Source of the DNA: PWND01 sp964601515
GTDB taxonomy: Bacteria > Bacteroidota > Bacteroidia > Bacteroidales > UBA7960
Reading direction: 5' to 3'
Assembly: GCA_964601515.1 (NCBI GenBank)
Contig: CAZRNU010000007.1
Span: forward strand, 1 to 53,074
DNA length: 53,074 nucleotides
How positions within the stretch are numbered: the stretch's first letter is position 1; each line of letters opens with the position of its first letter. The position numbers and the translations under genes are program-made. Shown here in pieces: positions 32,540 through 42,740 of this stretch. A model generated the notes under the pieces. It had not been told where the DNA came from. It did not search any database and saw nothing but the letters and a program-made list of their open reading frames with translations.

Positions 32540-33847
32540 ATGTTGATACCGGAATTTGAAATCGGGAAATTATCTAAACAGGAAATAAAATCATATCAGG
32601 AGAGGGAGCTTGCAAACTCGCTTCAGTATGTTGCAGCTAATTCTAAGTTTTATATCGAGCTGTTTAAAAACCATAAAATTGATATCAGCAAAATAAAATC
32701 ATTGGAAGATCTTTCGCACATTCCTTGCACAACAAAAGAAGACCTTCAGATGAGAAATATGGATTTTTTGTGTGTTGAACATGATAAAATAATAGACTAT
32801 ATAACAACTTCAGGTACACTCGGCAACCCTGTTACTTTCGCTGCTACCGAAAACGATTTAAACAGACTTGCTCATAACGAATTCTTGTCTTTTGTTTGTG
32901 CAGATGGGACTTTTAAGGATGTATATCACCTTATGATAACTATGGACAGGCGTTTTATGGCCGGACTGGCTTATTTTCTGGGGCTGAGGAAACTCGGAGC
33001 CGGCATTGTAAGAGTAGGACCCGGCAACCCCGAACTGCAATTTGATACAATAAAAAGAATTTCTCCAACATTCATTATTACTATTCCTTCTTTCATTCCA
33101 ACACTTATTGAATACGCAGAGGAAAAAAATATCGACCTTAGCAAAACATCTGTAAAATCAGCAATTTGTATTGGAGAACCTCTGCGCGACAATAGTTTCA
33201 ATCTTAACAAACTTGGTCAGCATATTAAATCGAAATGGGATTTGAATCTTTATTCCACATACGCTTCAACCGAGATGGGTGCAGCATTTACAGAATGCTA
33301 TTACGGAATCGGAGGTCACCATCATCCGGAGATGATTGTGGTGGAATTTTTGGATGATAAAGGAAATCAAGTGGCAGAGGGGGAATTAGGAGAGGTTACT
33401 ATAACCAACCTGGGTGTTGAAGGCATGCCTCTTGTCAGATTCAGAACCGGAGATATCTGTACATATTTCACTGAGCCATGCAAATGCGGCAGAAATTCGC
33501 TGAGAATAGGGCCGGTTGTGGGCAGAAAAAATCAAATGATAAAATACAAAGGAACAACTCTATTCCCATCTGCATTGTTTGAAATTCTTAATGATATATC
33601 AGATGTGAAAAACTATATTATTGAAGTTTCTACAAACAATATTGAAACCGATGATATTATAGTAAAAATTGGAACTCAAAACAACACAAAGCTTTTTGAA
33701 AAAACCATAAAAGACCATTTCAGAGCAAAGCTGAGAGTAGCTCCATCAATTGAGTTTAAAGATCCGAAAGAAATTTCTAAGCTGCAGCTACCTGAGTCGA
33801 GTAGAAAACCGATTTTATTTATTGACAATAGAAATAACAAGCATTAG
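32540..33847 (+). CDS. PaaK-like adenylate-forming ligase (aryl-acid activating candidate)
   Basis: 435 residues. The ATP-binding loop is TTSGTLGNPVTF (89-100), then YASTEMG (241-247), GEVTITNLGVEGMPLVRFRTGD (split across 284-305) and a Cys pair in EPCKCGR. This is the phenylacetate-CoA-ligase family pattern, in which the acid is activated as AMP ester and passed to CoA or a carrier. Aryl polyene and flexirubin loci need such an enzyme to load 4-coumarate, and none is found among the genes at 1-25.8 kb. This one, beyond the mobile island, is therefore a candidate. Its own promoter would let it work from there. The substrate is inferred. Confidence 0.85.
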   Translation: MLIPEFEIGKLSKQEIKSYQERELANSLQYVAANSKFYIELFKNHKIDISKIKSLEDLSHIPCTTKEDLQMRNMDFLCVEHDKIIDYITTSGTLGNPVTFAATENDLNRLAHNEFLSFVCADGTFKDVYHLMITMDRRFMAGLAYFLGLRKLGAGIVRVGPGNPELQFDTIKRISPTFIITIPSFIPTLIEYAEEKNIDLSKTSVKSAICIGEPLRDNSFNLNKLGQHIKSKWDLNLYSTYASTEMGAAFTECYYGIGGHHHPEMIVVEFLDDKGNQVAEGELGEVTITNLGVEGMPLVRFRTGDICTYFTEPCKCGRNSLRIGPVVGRKNQMIKYKGTTLFPSALFEILNDISDVKNYIIEVSTNNIETDDIIVKIGTQNNTKLFEKTIKDHFRAKLRVAPSIEFKDPKEISKLQLPESSRKPILFIDNRNNKH

Positions 33848-33856
33848 AAGCTGAGA

Positions 33857-35374
33857 TTACTCATTTTTCAGCATTATTCTAAATGTTGTTCCTTTGTTTA
33901 AAGCAGAACTTTTTACATACAATTTCCCTTTGTGATAATTCTCTATAATTCTCTTGCTAAGAGAAAGACCTAAACCCCACCCTCTTTTTTTACTGGTAAA
34001 CCCGGGATTAAATATTGATTTGAATTTCGACTTTGGGATACCCTTGCCGGTATCTGTTATATCAACAAAAACAACATTCTTATGTTCCTGAACCAGCACC
34101 GAAACGATGCCTTCCCCATCCATAGCATCAACAGCATTTTTAATTATATTTTCAATAACCCATTCGAAAAGATTTGCATTAATTTTTATGTTTATTTCAG
34201 CATTTAGTTCAGGATATACTTTAAACTTCACCTTATTGGAAGTTCTGGTTTTCATATACTCAACCACATCATGAATAATTTCAATTATATTCAATTGGGT
34301 AAGATTAGGCGGGCTTCCGATTTTCGAAAACCTTTCTGTAATGTTTTCTAGTCTCTTTATATCTTTGGATATTTCAGTAATAGTTTCGTCATCAATATTC
34401 TTCATTTTAAGAATCTCAACCCAAGCAATCAAAGAAGACAATGGAGTACCGAGTTGATGTGCCGTTTCTTTCGACATCCCAACCCATACCTGATTTTGTT
34501 CGGCATTCCTTGCAGTGCTGAATAGCAGATAAGCAATCACAAGAAATATTGCAATAACAAACAGCTGTGCCGGGGGATAATACCTCAACTGTGTAAGCAA
34601 AGCTGAATTAGTATAATACACAAAACAAGTTCCATGTCCCGGTAAGTTGATAATTATTGAAGGGTTTTTTTCTGTCATTTTAGAAATAAGCCTTTTAGAA
34701 AAATTGGGATCTGAAATGTCAGTGTCTTCAATATTACCGTAAGCAATTATTTTGGACTTAGTGCTATCTGTAATTATTACAGGAACATTTGCCGAATTAA
34801 TTACAACTTCAGAAATAAAAGATTCAATTAAATCATCCAAAACATCCCTAAGCTCAGTAAATAACTTTGAATCAGTATAATAAATATACTCCGTGTTTTT
34901 CTCAACTGTAAAAGGGATAGGAGCATATTCCGAAAAAAAAGCTTTAAGTCTTCCGTCGAATTTTGTAAAATGGCTGTATTTACCATCCAAATTAGCACTG
35001 GTTATAATATTATCATTTCCATCAACTAAAATAACCGGTATAGTTTTATTTCCAAGAACAATTTCTGAATAAAATGTAATGTCTTCATCCAATCCGGCGG
35101 CGAATATCTTATGATAAGCCGATGCCCAAATCTGAACCCTGTTTTTCTCTTCCTTTTTAATTTCTTCAAAAAATTCTTCAGTATATTTTACAAGACTTGC
35201 TCTTTTCTGCACTGCATCAGCCCATAAAGCCACTTTTACCCTTTCATCTCTGGCAATTTTCCTAACAATTACATCTGTATACCATAAAGACGCCCCTACT
35301 ATTAGAACGGCAAAGCCAAGAAGAAAGAACTTCCATCGTTGTTTTCGGGAGTAAACATTAAAAGCAATCTTCAT
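33857..35374 (-). CDS. Membrane sensor histidine kinase
   Basis: 505 residues from the ATG at 35374 (an ATG at 35404 is possible). One N-terminal helix (about 15-35), an extracytoplasmic sensor region, a second helix (about 268-288), then the kinase core. The phospho-acceptor is His306 in SKETAHQLGTPLSSL. The ATPase domain has NIIKNAVDAMDGEG (N box), DTGKGIPKSK and WGLGLSLSKRII. No response regulator gene is adjacent, so its partner is elsewhere. It is convergent with the ligase gene, with 9 bp between stops. Confidence 0.93.
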   Translation of the reverse strand: MKIAFNVYSRKQRWKFFLLGFAVLIVGASLWYTDVIVRKIARDERVKVALWADAVQKRASLVKYTEEFFEEIKKEEKNRVQIWASAYHKIFAAGLDEDITFYSEIVLGNKTIPVILVDGNDNIITSANLDGKYSHFTKFDGRLKAFFSEYAPIPFTVEKNTEYIYYTDSKLFTELRDVLDDLIESFISEVVINSANVPVIITDSTKSKIIAYGNIEDTDISDPNFSKRLISKMTEKNPSIIINLPGHGTCFVYYTNSALLTQLRYYPPAQLFVIAIFLVIAYLLFSTARNAEQNQVWVGMSKETAHQLGTPLSSLIAWVEILKMKNIDDETITEISKDIKRLENITERFSKIGSPPNLTQLNIIEIIHDVVEYMKTRTSNKVKFKVYPELNAEINIKINANLFEWVIENIIKNAVDAMDGEGIVSVLVQEHKNVVFVDITDTGKGIPKSKFKSIFNPGFTSKKRGWGLGLSLSKRIIENYHKGKLYVKSSALNKGTTFRIMLKNE

Positions 35375-35473
35375 AAAAAACAATAATTGAGTTATTATTA
35401 GCATTTACAAATATAACAACGAATGCTAACAAAAAATATGATTTTGAGTTGAATAAAAAGAAATCGCATTAAC

Positions 35474-37990
35474 CTAAACTCTTAGTCCTACTATAAGAAT
35501 ATCATCTATTTGTTCATAGCCATCACTCCATTCCAAATATTTCTTTTCAAATAATTCGGGTTGATTTTTAAGAGGATTTTGAAAAATATCCAGCAATAAT
35601 GTTTTAAACCTTTCTGCATTAAACCTTCTATTTGTAGTAGCACTTAGCTGATCTATAAACCCATCTGAAAATAAATAAAACGTGTCATTAGGAATAAGAT
35701 CAAATTCATGATTTTGAAATTGCTTTTCAACTGAAGACAAAGACACAGATTGAGTATCACCTTTAATTTCAATAAGAGAAGACCCGTTCATTTTAGTTAT
35801 TACAACTTTATCAGAATTAAGATCAAGTTGAACATCATCATTTTGTCGTAAAATATATAACGGACTTCTTGCTCCGGCAAACTGCACTCTCTTAGTATTG
35901 TTATTAATAAACAAAACACTCATATCGATGCCATCATTTGCTTTTTCATCTTTCTCTTTCTGATATAATGAACTTTTTACTTCTTGTCTGAGTATTTCAA
36001 GCAAGTCTGATGCTTTAGTAATATCTTCTCTCCTGGTAATTTCATTAAGGAAAGCAATCCCAAGCATACTCATAAATGCACCCGGCACGCCATGACCTGT
36101 ACAGTCAGCGCAAATTACAACAGTGAAATCATTTATGTTTTTAACCCAATAAAAATCTCCACTAACAATGTCTCTAGGTTTATAAAAAATCATAGAGTCA
36201 TTTAAGATTTCATTTAATATTTCTTCAGATGGAAGAAGAGCAGATTGAATAAGTTTTGCATAATTTATACTGTCAGTAATTCTTTGGTGGCTTGCTTCAA
36301 TATATTCCTTTTGCCTGATAACATAATCACGTTGAGAAGAGATTTCGTCTCTTTGTGTTCTGATCTCTTCATTTTTCTGATTTATTTCTGAATTCTGCAG
36401 AGCCAGCAATTCATTTGCAGTCTTTTTAGCTTTATACTGGCGGTAAATAAGATATGACAAACCTGCAACCAATACGAAGCCTGATAGAAAAACTATGGTA
36501 TAAATTCTTTGCTTTGCAACTTCTCCCTTTTGCAATGCAATTTCAGCTTCTTGCAAAGATTTTTCCTTTGTTAAATTTTCTATTTCCAACTGCTTTTTTT
36601 CAGTTTGAAACCTTGCTTCCATCTCAGATGTAGCTTTTGCCATATCGGTACTATATAAGCTATCTTTCAAAACTAATGCATCCTTGGCATAATTTAGAGC
36701 AGACCTATAATTACCTAAAGCTTCCAGAGAGCTAATAAGCCATTTGGTTGCATCAAGTTGTGAACTAATAAACCCTGATTTTTGAGCTATTTCAAAAGAT
36801 GACTTACCATATTCTACAGATTTCTTATAATCGCCAATTAAGAAATACAACTCCGACATAGCATTCTTGGAAGACATAATTCCATTAATATTTCCGGTTT
36901 TTTCAAATATTTCTGCCGCTTTTAATGAGTATTCAATCGCTTTAGAATATTTTCCCAAGTTTTTATTTACAAGAGAAAGGCCTGAATATGAATGTGCCGT
37001 TCCTGATTGATCTTTATAATCAATTGCATTTTCCAATGCTTTAAGGAAGTACTCTTCTGCAAGCTGATACTGTTTATTTGCATCACTTGACATTCCCATA
37101 ACAATCAGAATATTTATGATGCCTTTCTTGTCTCCAATTTTTTCTCTTATTTCAAGCGATTTTTTAAAATAATCAATTGCTGTATCATGATTCTTCATAT
37201 AATAATGCAATACACCAATATTATAATAACCTGTACCTGATCTTACTGCATCGTTATTTTTTTCAAATAAATCAAGTGCTTTTTGGTAGTATTCCAGAGC
37301 TTTTTGATAATTACCCTGAACATGATAAACATTACCTATGTTATTTAAAACTCCTGCCAAAAATGGTTCATTTCCAGAATCCTCATAAGCTTCAAGCGCC
37401 TTCATATTAAATTCAATTGCTTTATCAAGTTCACCCAGATATCTGTATATTACACCCAGATTATTATATGAATCCTGCAGCAGTTTATTATTCTCACCCA
37501 CTTCTTCAGCAATTTCCAAGGCCTTTAGATAGTCCTCAAGTGCATCATTATATAAGCCTTTAAGTCTATTGCAGTTGCCATAAATTATATAACACTGTCC
37601 TAATCCGGTTTTAGCTTTCTTAGTAATTTCAGCAGATTTAGATTTTTGTAAAGCTTGAAAAGATTCAATGATGCTGTCAACAATTTCTATTGCTCTAGCC
37701 GGATTGCTTTTATACAATACCTCAACATTAGCTATACCTCTGTGTCCGTGCAACGCTCTAAGTTGTCTTAGTTCATCACTTCCTGATAAAATGCTTATAG
37801 AGAGTCGGAAATAATATATTGCTGAGTCCGGGTGTTTAATGGCCAGTTCTGTAGCAATATCAAAATAAATACTTGATTTTATTGTATCTGATTTTGATTT
37901 CCCGAGCTCTGTAAAAAGGCTGTCAACCTTTGACGGTTGAGAAAAAGTAATCAGAGGGAAAAATACAAGAATGATTGCGAATCGTAGCAT
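35474..37990 (-). CDS. TPR-repeat membrane protein with SpoIIE-type phosphatase domain
   Basis: 838 residues: signal peptide, about eight TPR units (e.g. YNNLGVIYRYLGELDKAIEF and ALEYYQKALDLFEKNND), one membrane helix near 500-520, a coiled coil (NQKNEEIRTQRDEISSQRD), then a PP2C/SpoIIE serine phosphatase domain with VSGDFYWVK, CADCTGHGVPGAFMSMLG and LFSDGFIDQ. Periplasmic TPR sensing coupled to a cytoplasmic phosphatase is a common Bacteroidota design for partner-switch signalling. It lies upstream of the histidine kinase gene on the same strand. Confidence 0.92.
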   Translation of the reverse strand: MLRFAIILVFFPLITFSQPSKVDSLFTELGKSKSDTIKSSIYFDIATELAIKHPDSAIYYFRLSISILSGSDELRQLRALHGHRGIANVEVLYKSNPARAIEIVDSIIESFQALQKSKSAEITKKAKTGLGQCYIIYGNCNRLKGLYNDALEDYLKALEIAEEVGENNKLLQDSYNNLGVIYRYLGELDKAIEFNMKALEAYEDSGNEPFLAGVLNNIGNVYHVQGNYQKALEYYQKALDLFEKNNDAVRSGTGYYNIGVLHYYMKNHDTAIDYFKKSLEIREKIGDKKGIINILIVMGMSSDANKQYQLAEEYFLKALENAIDYKDQSGTAHSYSGLSLVNKNLGKYSKAIEYSLKAAEIFEKTGNINGIMSSKNAMSELYFLIGDYKKSVEYGKSSFEIAQKSGFISSQLDATKWLISSLEALGNYRSALNYAKDALVLKDSLYSTDMAKATSEMEARFQTEKKQLEIENLTKEKSLQEAEIALQKGEVAKQRIYTIVFLSGFVLVAGLSYLIYRQYKAKKTANELLALQNSEINQKNEEIRTQRDEISSQRDYVIRQKEYIEASHQRITDSINYAKLIQSALLPSEEILNEILNDSMIFYKPRDIVSGDFYWVKNINDFTVVICADCTGHGVPGAFMSMLGIAFLNEITRREDITKASDLLEILRQEVKSSLYQKEKDEKANDGIDMSVLFINNNTKRVQFAGARSPLYILRQNDDVQLDLNSDKVVITKMNGSSLIEIKGDTQSVSLSSVEKQFQNHEFDLIPNDTFYLFSDGFIDQLSATTNRRFNAERFKTLLLDIFQNPLKNQPELFEKKYLEWSDGYEQIDDILIVGLRV

Positions 37991-38055
37991 AACTAAAAGA
38001 TTTTCACAATAATAACAAAAAAAATGACAACTTTTAGTTAATGAAACAAAATCTA

Positions 38056-38712
38056 TTAAGGGATGTTCATAAATTTATGCGACTGCAATGAGGTCTGCCA
38101 TTTGGGATTTGCCTTTATATATTCAACAATTTCAGGCAGAACGGATTTGAATTTACTCCACTCCGGCTGTAAATAAAGAATACATTTAGTTTTTACATGA
38201 GCTGCATTTTCTTCTGCCCAGTCAAAATCTGATTTTTGTTGAATTATAACTTTCAATTCATCAGCCATTAGGAGTAATTCTTTTTTAGGAGGAGAATTTG
38301 GCTTTGGGGAAACACAAATCCAATCAAAATGACCTGACAAAGGATATGCACCGGAGGTTTCAAGGAAAATCTTTGCTCCACCTTTTTTTAATCCTTCACA
38401 TAAAGGGCCAAGATTATACATAAGTGGTTCACCCCCTGTTATTACTACTGATTTAGCAGGATATTCCAATGCTCTTTTAATAATGTATGGAGTTTCCGCC
38501 AATGGATGCAGAGCTGCATTCCACGATTCTTTAACATCACACCAGCGACAGGCAATATCGCATCCGCCAATTCTCAAGAAAAATGCTGCTTTTCCTGTGT
38601 TATACCCTTCGCCTTGCAAAGAATAAAACTCTTCCATAACAGGAAGCAACAAGCCATTGTCAAGCTCTTTTTTCTGTTGAGTTGATAAATTGTATAATTT
38701 GTATTTTGCCAA
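38056..38712 (-). CDS. queE: 7-carboxy-7-deazaguanine synthase
   Basis: 218 residues. The radical SAM motif is Cys51, Cys55 and Cys58 in GGCDIACRWCDV, after EEFYSLQGEGYNTGKAAFFLR, the QueE signature. TGGEPLMYNL binds SAM. It turns 6-carboxy-tetrahydropterin into 7-carboxy-7-deazaguanine for queuosine. Its start directly abuts the folD stop, so the two pterin/folate-related genes are in one operon. Confidence 0.93.
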   Translation of the reverse strand: MAKYKLYNLSTQQKKELDNGLLLPVMEEFYSLQGEGYNTGKAAFFLRIGGCDIACRWCDVKESWNAALHPLAETPYIIKRALEYPAKSVVITGGEPLMYNLGPLCEGLKKGGAKIFLETSGAYPLSGHFDWICVSPKPNSPPKKELLLMADELKVIIQQKSDFDWAEENAAHVKTKCILYLQPEWSKFKSVLPEIVEYIKANPKWQTSLQSHKFMNIP

Positions 38713-39594
38713 TTATCCGTAAATTTCCTTTTTCGAAGCCTTAAGAGTATTCATAAGCAGTGACACTATTGTCATTGGACCAACTCCACCCGGCACAGGC
38801 GTAATCATTGATGCCTTGGCAGATACTTCCTCATACTTAACATCACCAATAAGTCTGAAGCCAGACTTTGAAGCAGAGGATTCTACTCTATGAATACCAA
38901 CATCAATAACAACTGCACCTTCTTTAACCATTTCCGCTGTAACAAATTCAGGCTTCCCAATAGCAACAATAAGAATGTCGGCTTTTGAAGTTATTTCCTT
39001 AATATTCTTTGTTTTACTATGACAAATGGTAACTGTAGAATTTGCATGATTGTTATTCATAGACATAAGTATACTCATTGGTCTGCCTACAATATTGCTT
39101 CTTCCAAGAACAACACAGTTTTTGCCTGAGGTTTCAATTCCTGACCTTTTTATTAGCTCCATAATTCCATTTGGAGTGGCAGAAACATAAGAAGGTAGTC
39201 CAATTGTCATTCTACCAACATTTACAGGATGAAATCCATCAACATCTTTTGCCGGATTTATAGCCTGAATAACTTTATTTTCATCAATATGTTTTGGTAA
39301 AGGCAACTGCACAATAAAACCGTCTATTTCTGGGTCATCATTAAGGAATTTCACAGTTTTAAGCAACTCTTCTTCAGATGTATCTTCGGGCATATTATAA
39401 ACCGACGAATCGAAACCGACTTCCTTGCATGCTTTTTCTTTACTTGCAACATAAGTTTCACTTGCAGGGTCGCTACCTACAAGAATAGCTGCCAAATGAG
39501 GTACTTTACCATCATTATCTTTAATCTTCATAACAATGCTAGCAATTTCTTCCTTAATGTCGTTGGCTATTTTCTTACCATCAATTATAGTCAT
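38713..39594 (-). CDS. folD: Methylenetetrahydrofolate dehydrogenase / cyclohydrolase
   Basis: 293 residues, full length. Substrate-site residues are visible as Tyr48 and Lys52 in SETYVASKEKAC, then VQLPLPKHI, the NADP-binding GRSNIVGRPMSILM and the terminal PGGVGPMTIVSLLMNT. It interconverts methylene-, methenyl- and formyl-tetrahydrofolate. Confidence 0.96.
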   Translation of the reverse strand: MTIIDGKKIANDIKEEIASIVMKIKDNDGKVPHLAAILVGSDPASETYVASKEKACKEVGFDSSVYNMPEDTSEEELLKTVKFLNDDPEIDGFIVQLPLPKHIDENKVIQAINPAKDVDGFHPVNVGRMTIGLPSYVSATPNGIMELIKRSGIETSGKNCVVLGRSNIVGRPMSILMSMNNNHANSTVTICHSKTKNIKEITSKADILIVAIGKPEFVTAEMVKEGAVVIDVGIHRVESSASKSGFRLIGDVKYEEVSAKASMITPVPGGVGPMTIVSLLMNTLKASKKEIYG

Positions 39595-39661
39595 CCTATT
39601 ACTTTTTTATCTATATTAAAACATTAAACCTTGTCAAAACCTGATTCATTATATAAAGGCA

Positions 39662-40999
39662 TTATCTTTTCATTCCCGACATTGCCCTCATAATATTCTT
39701 CATTTTGCCGCCACCGCCCGACATCATTTTCATCATTTTTCTGGTATCTTCAAATTGTTTGACCAATTTATTTACTTCCTGTATAGATGTCCCACTTCCT
39801 TCTGCTATTCTTTTTCTACGATTCCCGTTAAGAACCGTCGGATTCTGCCTTTCATAGGGGGTCATTGAGTAAATTATAGCTTCAATGCCTTTGAAAGCGT
39901 CATCTTCAATATCCATATCTTTAATTGCTTTACCCATACCGGGTATCATGCTAACTAAGTCTTTAACATTACCCATTTTTTTGATTTGTTGCAATTGAGC
40001 AAGAAAATCATCAAATCCAAATTGATTTTTTGCAATCTTCTGCTGAAGTTTTCTGGCTTCTACTTCATCAAATTGTTCCTGAGCTTTTTCAACAAGAGAA
40101 ACAATATCACCCATACCAAGAATTCTATCGGCCATCCTTTGAGGGTGAAATAGGTCGATTGCTTCCATCTTCTCCCCAATACCAACAAATTTAATTGGCT
40201 TATTCACTACTGCGCGAATAGTAAGAGCAGCCCCTCCTCGTGTATCACCATCAAGCTTTGTAAGCACAACACCATCATAATCAAGCCTTTCATTAAATGC
40301 GCTAGCAGTATTAACGGCATCTTGACCCGTCATAGCATCTACCACAAAAAGTATTTCCTGAGGATTAAGTGCTTTTTTCAGGTTAGAAATTTCGTCCATC
40401 ATTTGAGCATCAATGGCTAATCGACCCGCAGTATCTATAATTACTACCTGATGTCCCATGTTTTTCGCATGGCTTACAGCTTTTTTTGCAATTGAAACCG
40501 GATCTTTAGAGTCAATTTCAGAAAAAACTTCTACCTTTACTTGCTCCCCTAATACTTTTAACTGCTCAATAGCTGCAGGCCTGTATACGTCGCATGCTGT
40601 CAATAATACTTTCTTGCCTTTCTTACTTTTTAAATAATTGGCAAGCTTTGCAGAGAAGGTTGTTTTACCACTACCTTGCAAGCCGGCTATAAGAATTATT
40701 GCCGGGCTGCCTTTCAGATTTATTTCTGTATTTTCTGAGCCCATCAACAATGACAGTTCTTCATGCACTATCTTTACCATTAGCTGCCCCGGAGATACGG
40801 CAGTTAATACATTTCTGCCTAATGCTTTCTCTTTAACGGTTTCCGTAAACGTCTTTGCAATTTTATAGCTAACATCGGCATCTAATAATGCTCGCCTGAT
40901 ATCTTTTAATGTTTCTGCAACATTGATCTCTGTAATATGCCCCTGACCTTTTAGGAGCTTAAATGCTCGGTCAAATTTTTCTGTTAAACTCTCAAACAT
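39662..40999 (-). CDS. ffh: Signal recognition particle GTPase
   Basis: 445 residues. N domain (1-95), G domain with GLQGSGKTT (106-114), DTAGRL, TKLDGDTRGGAAL, and a Met-rich M domain ending in MMKMMSGGGGKMKNIMRAMSGMKR (split). It binds signal sequences and 4.5S RNA and targets ribosomes to FtsY. It leads the minus-strand run ffh-folD-queE. Confidence 0.97.
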   Translation of the reverse strand: MFESLTEKFDRAFKLLKGQGHITEINVAETLKDIRRALLDADVSYKIAKTFTETVKEKALGRNVLTAVSPGQLMVKIVHEELSLLMGSENTEINLKGSPAIILIAGLQGSGKTTFSAKLANYLKSKKGKKVLLTACDVYRPAAIEQLKVLGEQVKVEVFSEIDSKDPVSIAKKAVSHAKNMGHQVVIIDTAGRLAIDAQMMDEISNLKKALNPQEILFVVDAMTGQDAVNTASAFNERLDYDGVVLTKLDGDTRGGAALTIRAVVNKPIKFVGIGEKMEAIDLFHPQRMADRILGMGDIVSLVEKAQEQFDEVEARKLQQKIAKNQFGFDDFLAQLQQIKKMGNVKDLVSMIPGMGKAIKDMDIEDDAFKGIEAIIYSMTPYERQNPTVLNGNRRKRIAEGSGTSIQEVNKLVKQFEDTRKMMKMMSGGGGKMKNIMRAMSGMKR

Positions 41000-41214
41000 G
41001 GTTTTTCAAATTTTTTGCAAAATTATCAAATATTTCCAAAAGATTTGCTAAAGTTTAATAACTCAAAACATTAATTCAATGATTTATAATGATGTATAAT
41101 TTATAAGAAAAAAGTGTTGAAAAGTTCTTTATAATCGCTGCATTATGCCTGTGTTTTTTCACTATATTTACAATATGCAATTATGCATAGATAATTTATT
41201 ACAGATTATTTTCG

Positions 41215-41222
41215 TATCTTTG
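41215..41222 (+). promoter_or_regulatory. -7 element before the TPR protein gene
   Basis: TATCTTTG, exact TAnnTTTG match, 69 bases before the ATG at 41292. No clear -33 box. The 290-bp divergent spacer from ffh holds nothing else obvious apart from a minus-strand TAATTTTG (41018-41025) that could serve ffh. Confidence 0.5.
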
Positions 41223-41291
41223 CAGGCTAATTTTGAATAGGATATTCCGTCTTACTCTGATTAATTGATTGAAATATAATAAGTTTAGTGA

Positions 41292-42692
41292 ATGGAAGAA
41301 GATTACGGATTTATTATGAATAAGCCCCAACAGGTAGAAACATTTGAAAAAATGCTGGACGATAATTTGGGTGTTTATTTTGATGTAGATGATTTTGAGC
41401 AAATTATTGATTATTATCATTATGAAAGCCTATTCGAAAAGGCCATTCATGCTGCTGAGCTTGCTATAGATTTACATCCGGCATCAATTCCTTTGAAGCT
41501 AAGAATAGCATCTCTATTAGCATCGTCTAATGATGAAAAAGGTGCATTATCATTAATAAATGAGATTGAGAATTCAGAGCCTGACAATGTTGACATATAT
41601 TTAACAAAAGGCGCTATCTATTCTCAACTTAAAGAATATAAAAAAGCAATAGATGCATACAACAAAGCTCTTCCCATTGCAGAAGAGCCGGATTATATCT
41701 GTTGCAATATAGCTTTTGAATACGAAAATCTTGGAGAATATAATAAAACTATCGAATATTTAAAGAAAGCGCTTGACTATAACCCCGACAATTATGTAGC
41801 AATGTTTGAAGCTGCATATTGTTTTGATCTGCTATCCCTAAATGAAGAAAGCATAACTTTTTTTCTAAAACATATAGATAAGCACCCATACTCTACAGAA
41901 GCATGGTTTAATCTTGGAGTTTCATACAACAACGCTAACATGCATGAAAAAGCTATAGAAGCGCTGGATTATTGCCATGTTATTTTGGAAGACCACAAAC
42001 CTGCATTTATTCAGAAAGCATTTGCCTATTCAGGGTTAAATCAGTTTGATAAGGCCATTGAATGTTATAAAAACAGCGCAGACAACATTGACGACAATCC
42101 TATGGTTCTTTATTATATTGCTGAAGCCTATGAGAAAATGGAAAATTTTACTCAGGCGATTGCTTATTACAACCAGGCGATTGAGTTGGATGAGGATATC
42201 ACAGATGCATGGATTGGTTTGGGAGTTTGCGAACTAGAGGCAGGAAATACTTCCAAGGCAATTAGATACATGCTAAAGGGACTGTCAATGGATCAGGAAA
42301 ACACTTCATATCTTTGCTTAGTTGCAGACGCTTATCATAGCGCAGGCGACAAAGAGAACTGCATAAAATATTACGAGAAAGCACTGTATTTTGATAGTAT
42401 AGATGCAGAAACATGGTTTGATTATGCTGATTCTTTAATAAGTTTTAGAGAATTTGAAGAATCTATCAGTGTTATTGTTAGAGGAACTGAAGCAATTAAA
42501 GAAATGCCTGCATTTAATTATAGAATGGCAGTTTGTCTTTATTTTTCAGGCAAACATGGTGAAGCTGACTTTTTCCTTGAAGAAGCCTTAAGAGAAGATA
42601 TTGGCTTCCAAGATTATAAGATTTTAGAAAAATATCCTGAATTAAGCAGCTTTGATTCTTATGTTAGAATAATTGGAAGTTTCGGCCCCTAG
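41292..42692 (+). CDS. Tetratricopeptide repeat protein
   Basis: 466 residues built almost wholly of TPR units (e.g. YLTKGAIYSQLKEYKKAIDA, ILYYIAEAYEKMENFTQ-like and AWIGLGVCELEAGNTSKAIR), about ten in all, with an acidic N-terminus and no signal peptide or membrane helix. It is a cytoplasmic scaffold; the partner is unknown. The N-terminal ATG could also be the one at 41316. Confidence 0.9.
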   Translation: MEEDYGFIMNKPQQVETFEKMLDDNLGVYFDVDDFEQIIDYYHYESLFEKAIHAAELAIDLHPASIPLKLRIASLLASSNDEKGALSLINEIENSEPDNVDIYLTKGAIYSQLKEYKKAIDAYNKALPIAEEPDYICCNIAFEYENLGEYNKTIEYLKKALDYNPDNYVAMFEAAYCFDLLSLNEESITFFLKHIDKHPYSTEAWFNLGVSYNNANMHEKAIEALDYCHVILEDHKPAFIQKAFAYSGLNQFDKAIECYKNSADNIDDNPMVLYYIAEAYEKMENFTQAIAYYNQAIELDEDITDAWIGLGVCELEAGNTSKAIRYMLKGLSMDQENTSYLCLVADAYHSAGDKENCIKYYEKALYFDSIDAETWFDYADSLISFREFEESISVIVRGTEAIKEMPAFNYRMAVCLYFSGKHGEADFFLEEALREDIGFQDYKILEKYPELSSFDSYVRIIGSFGP

Positions 42693-42740
42693 TAAACCAC
42701 AAATCCTGCTCTATTAATTATTAAATCACAATTTACTAAT

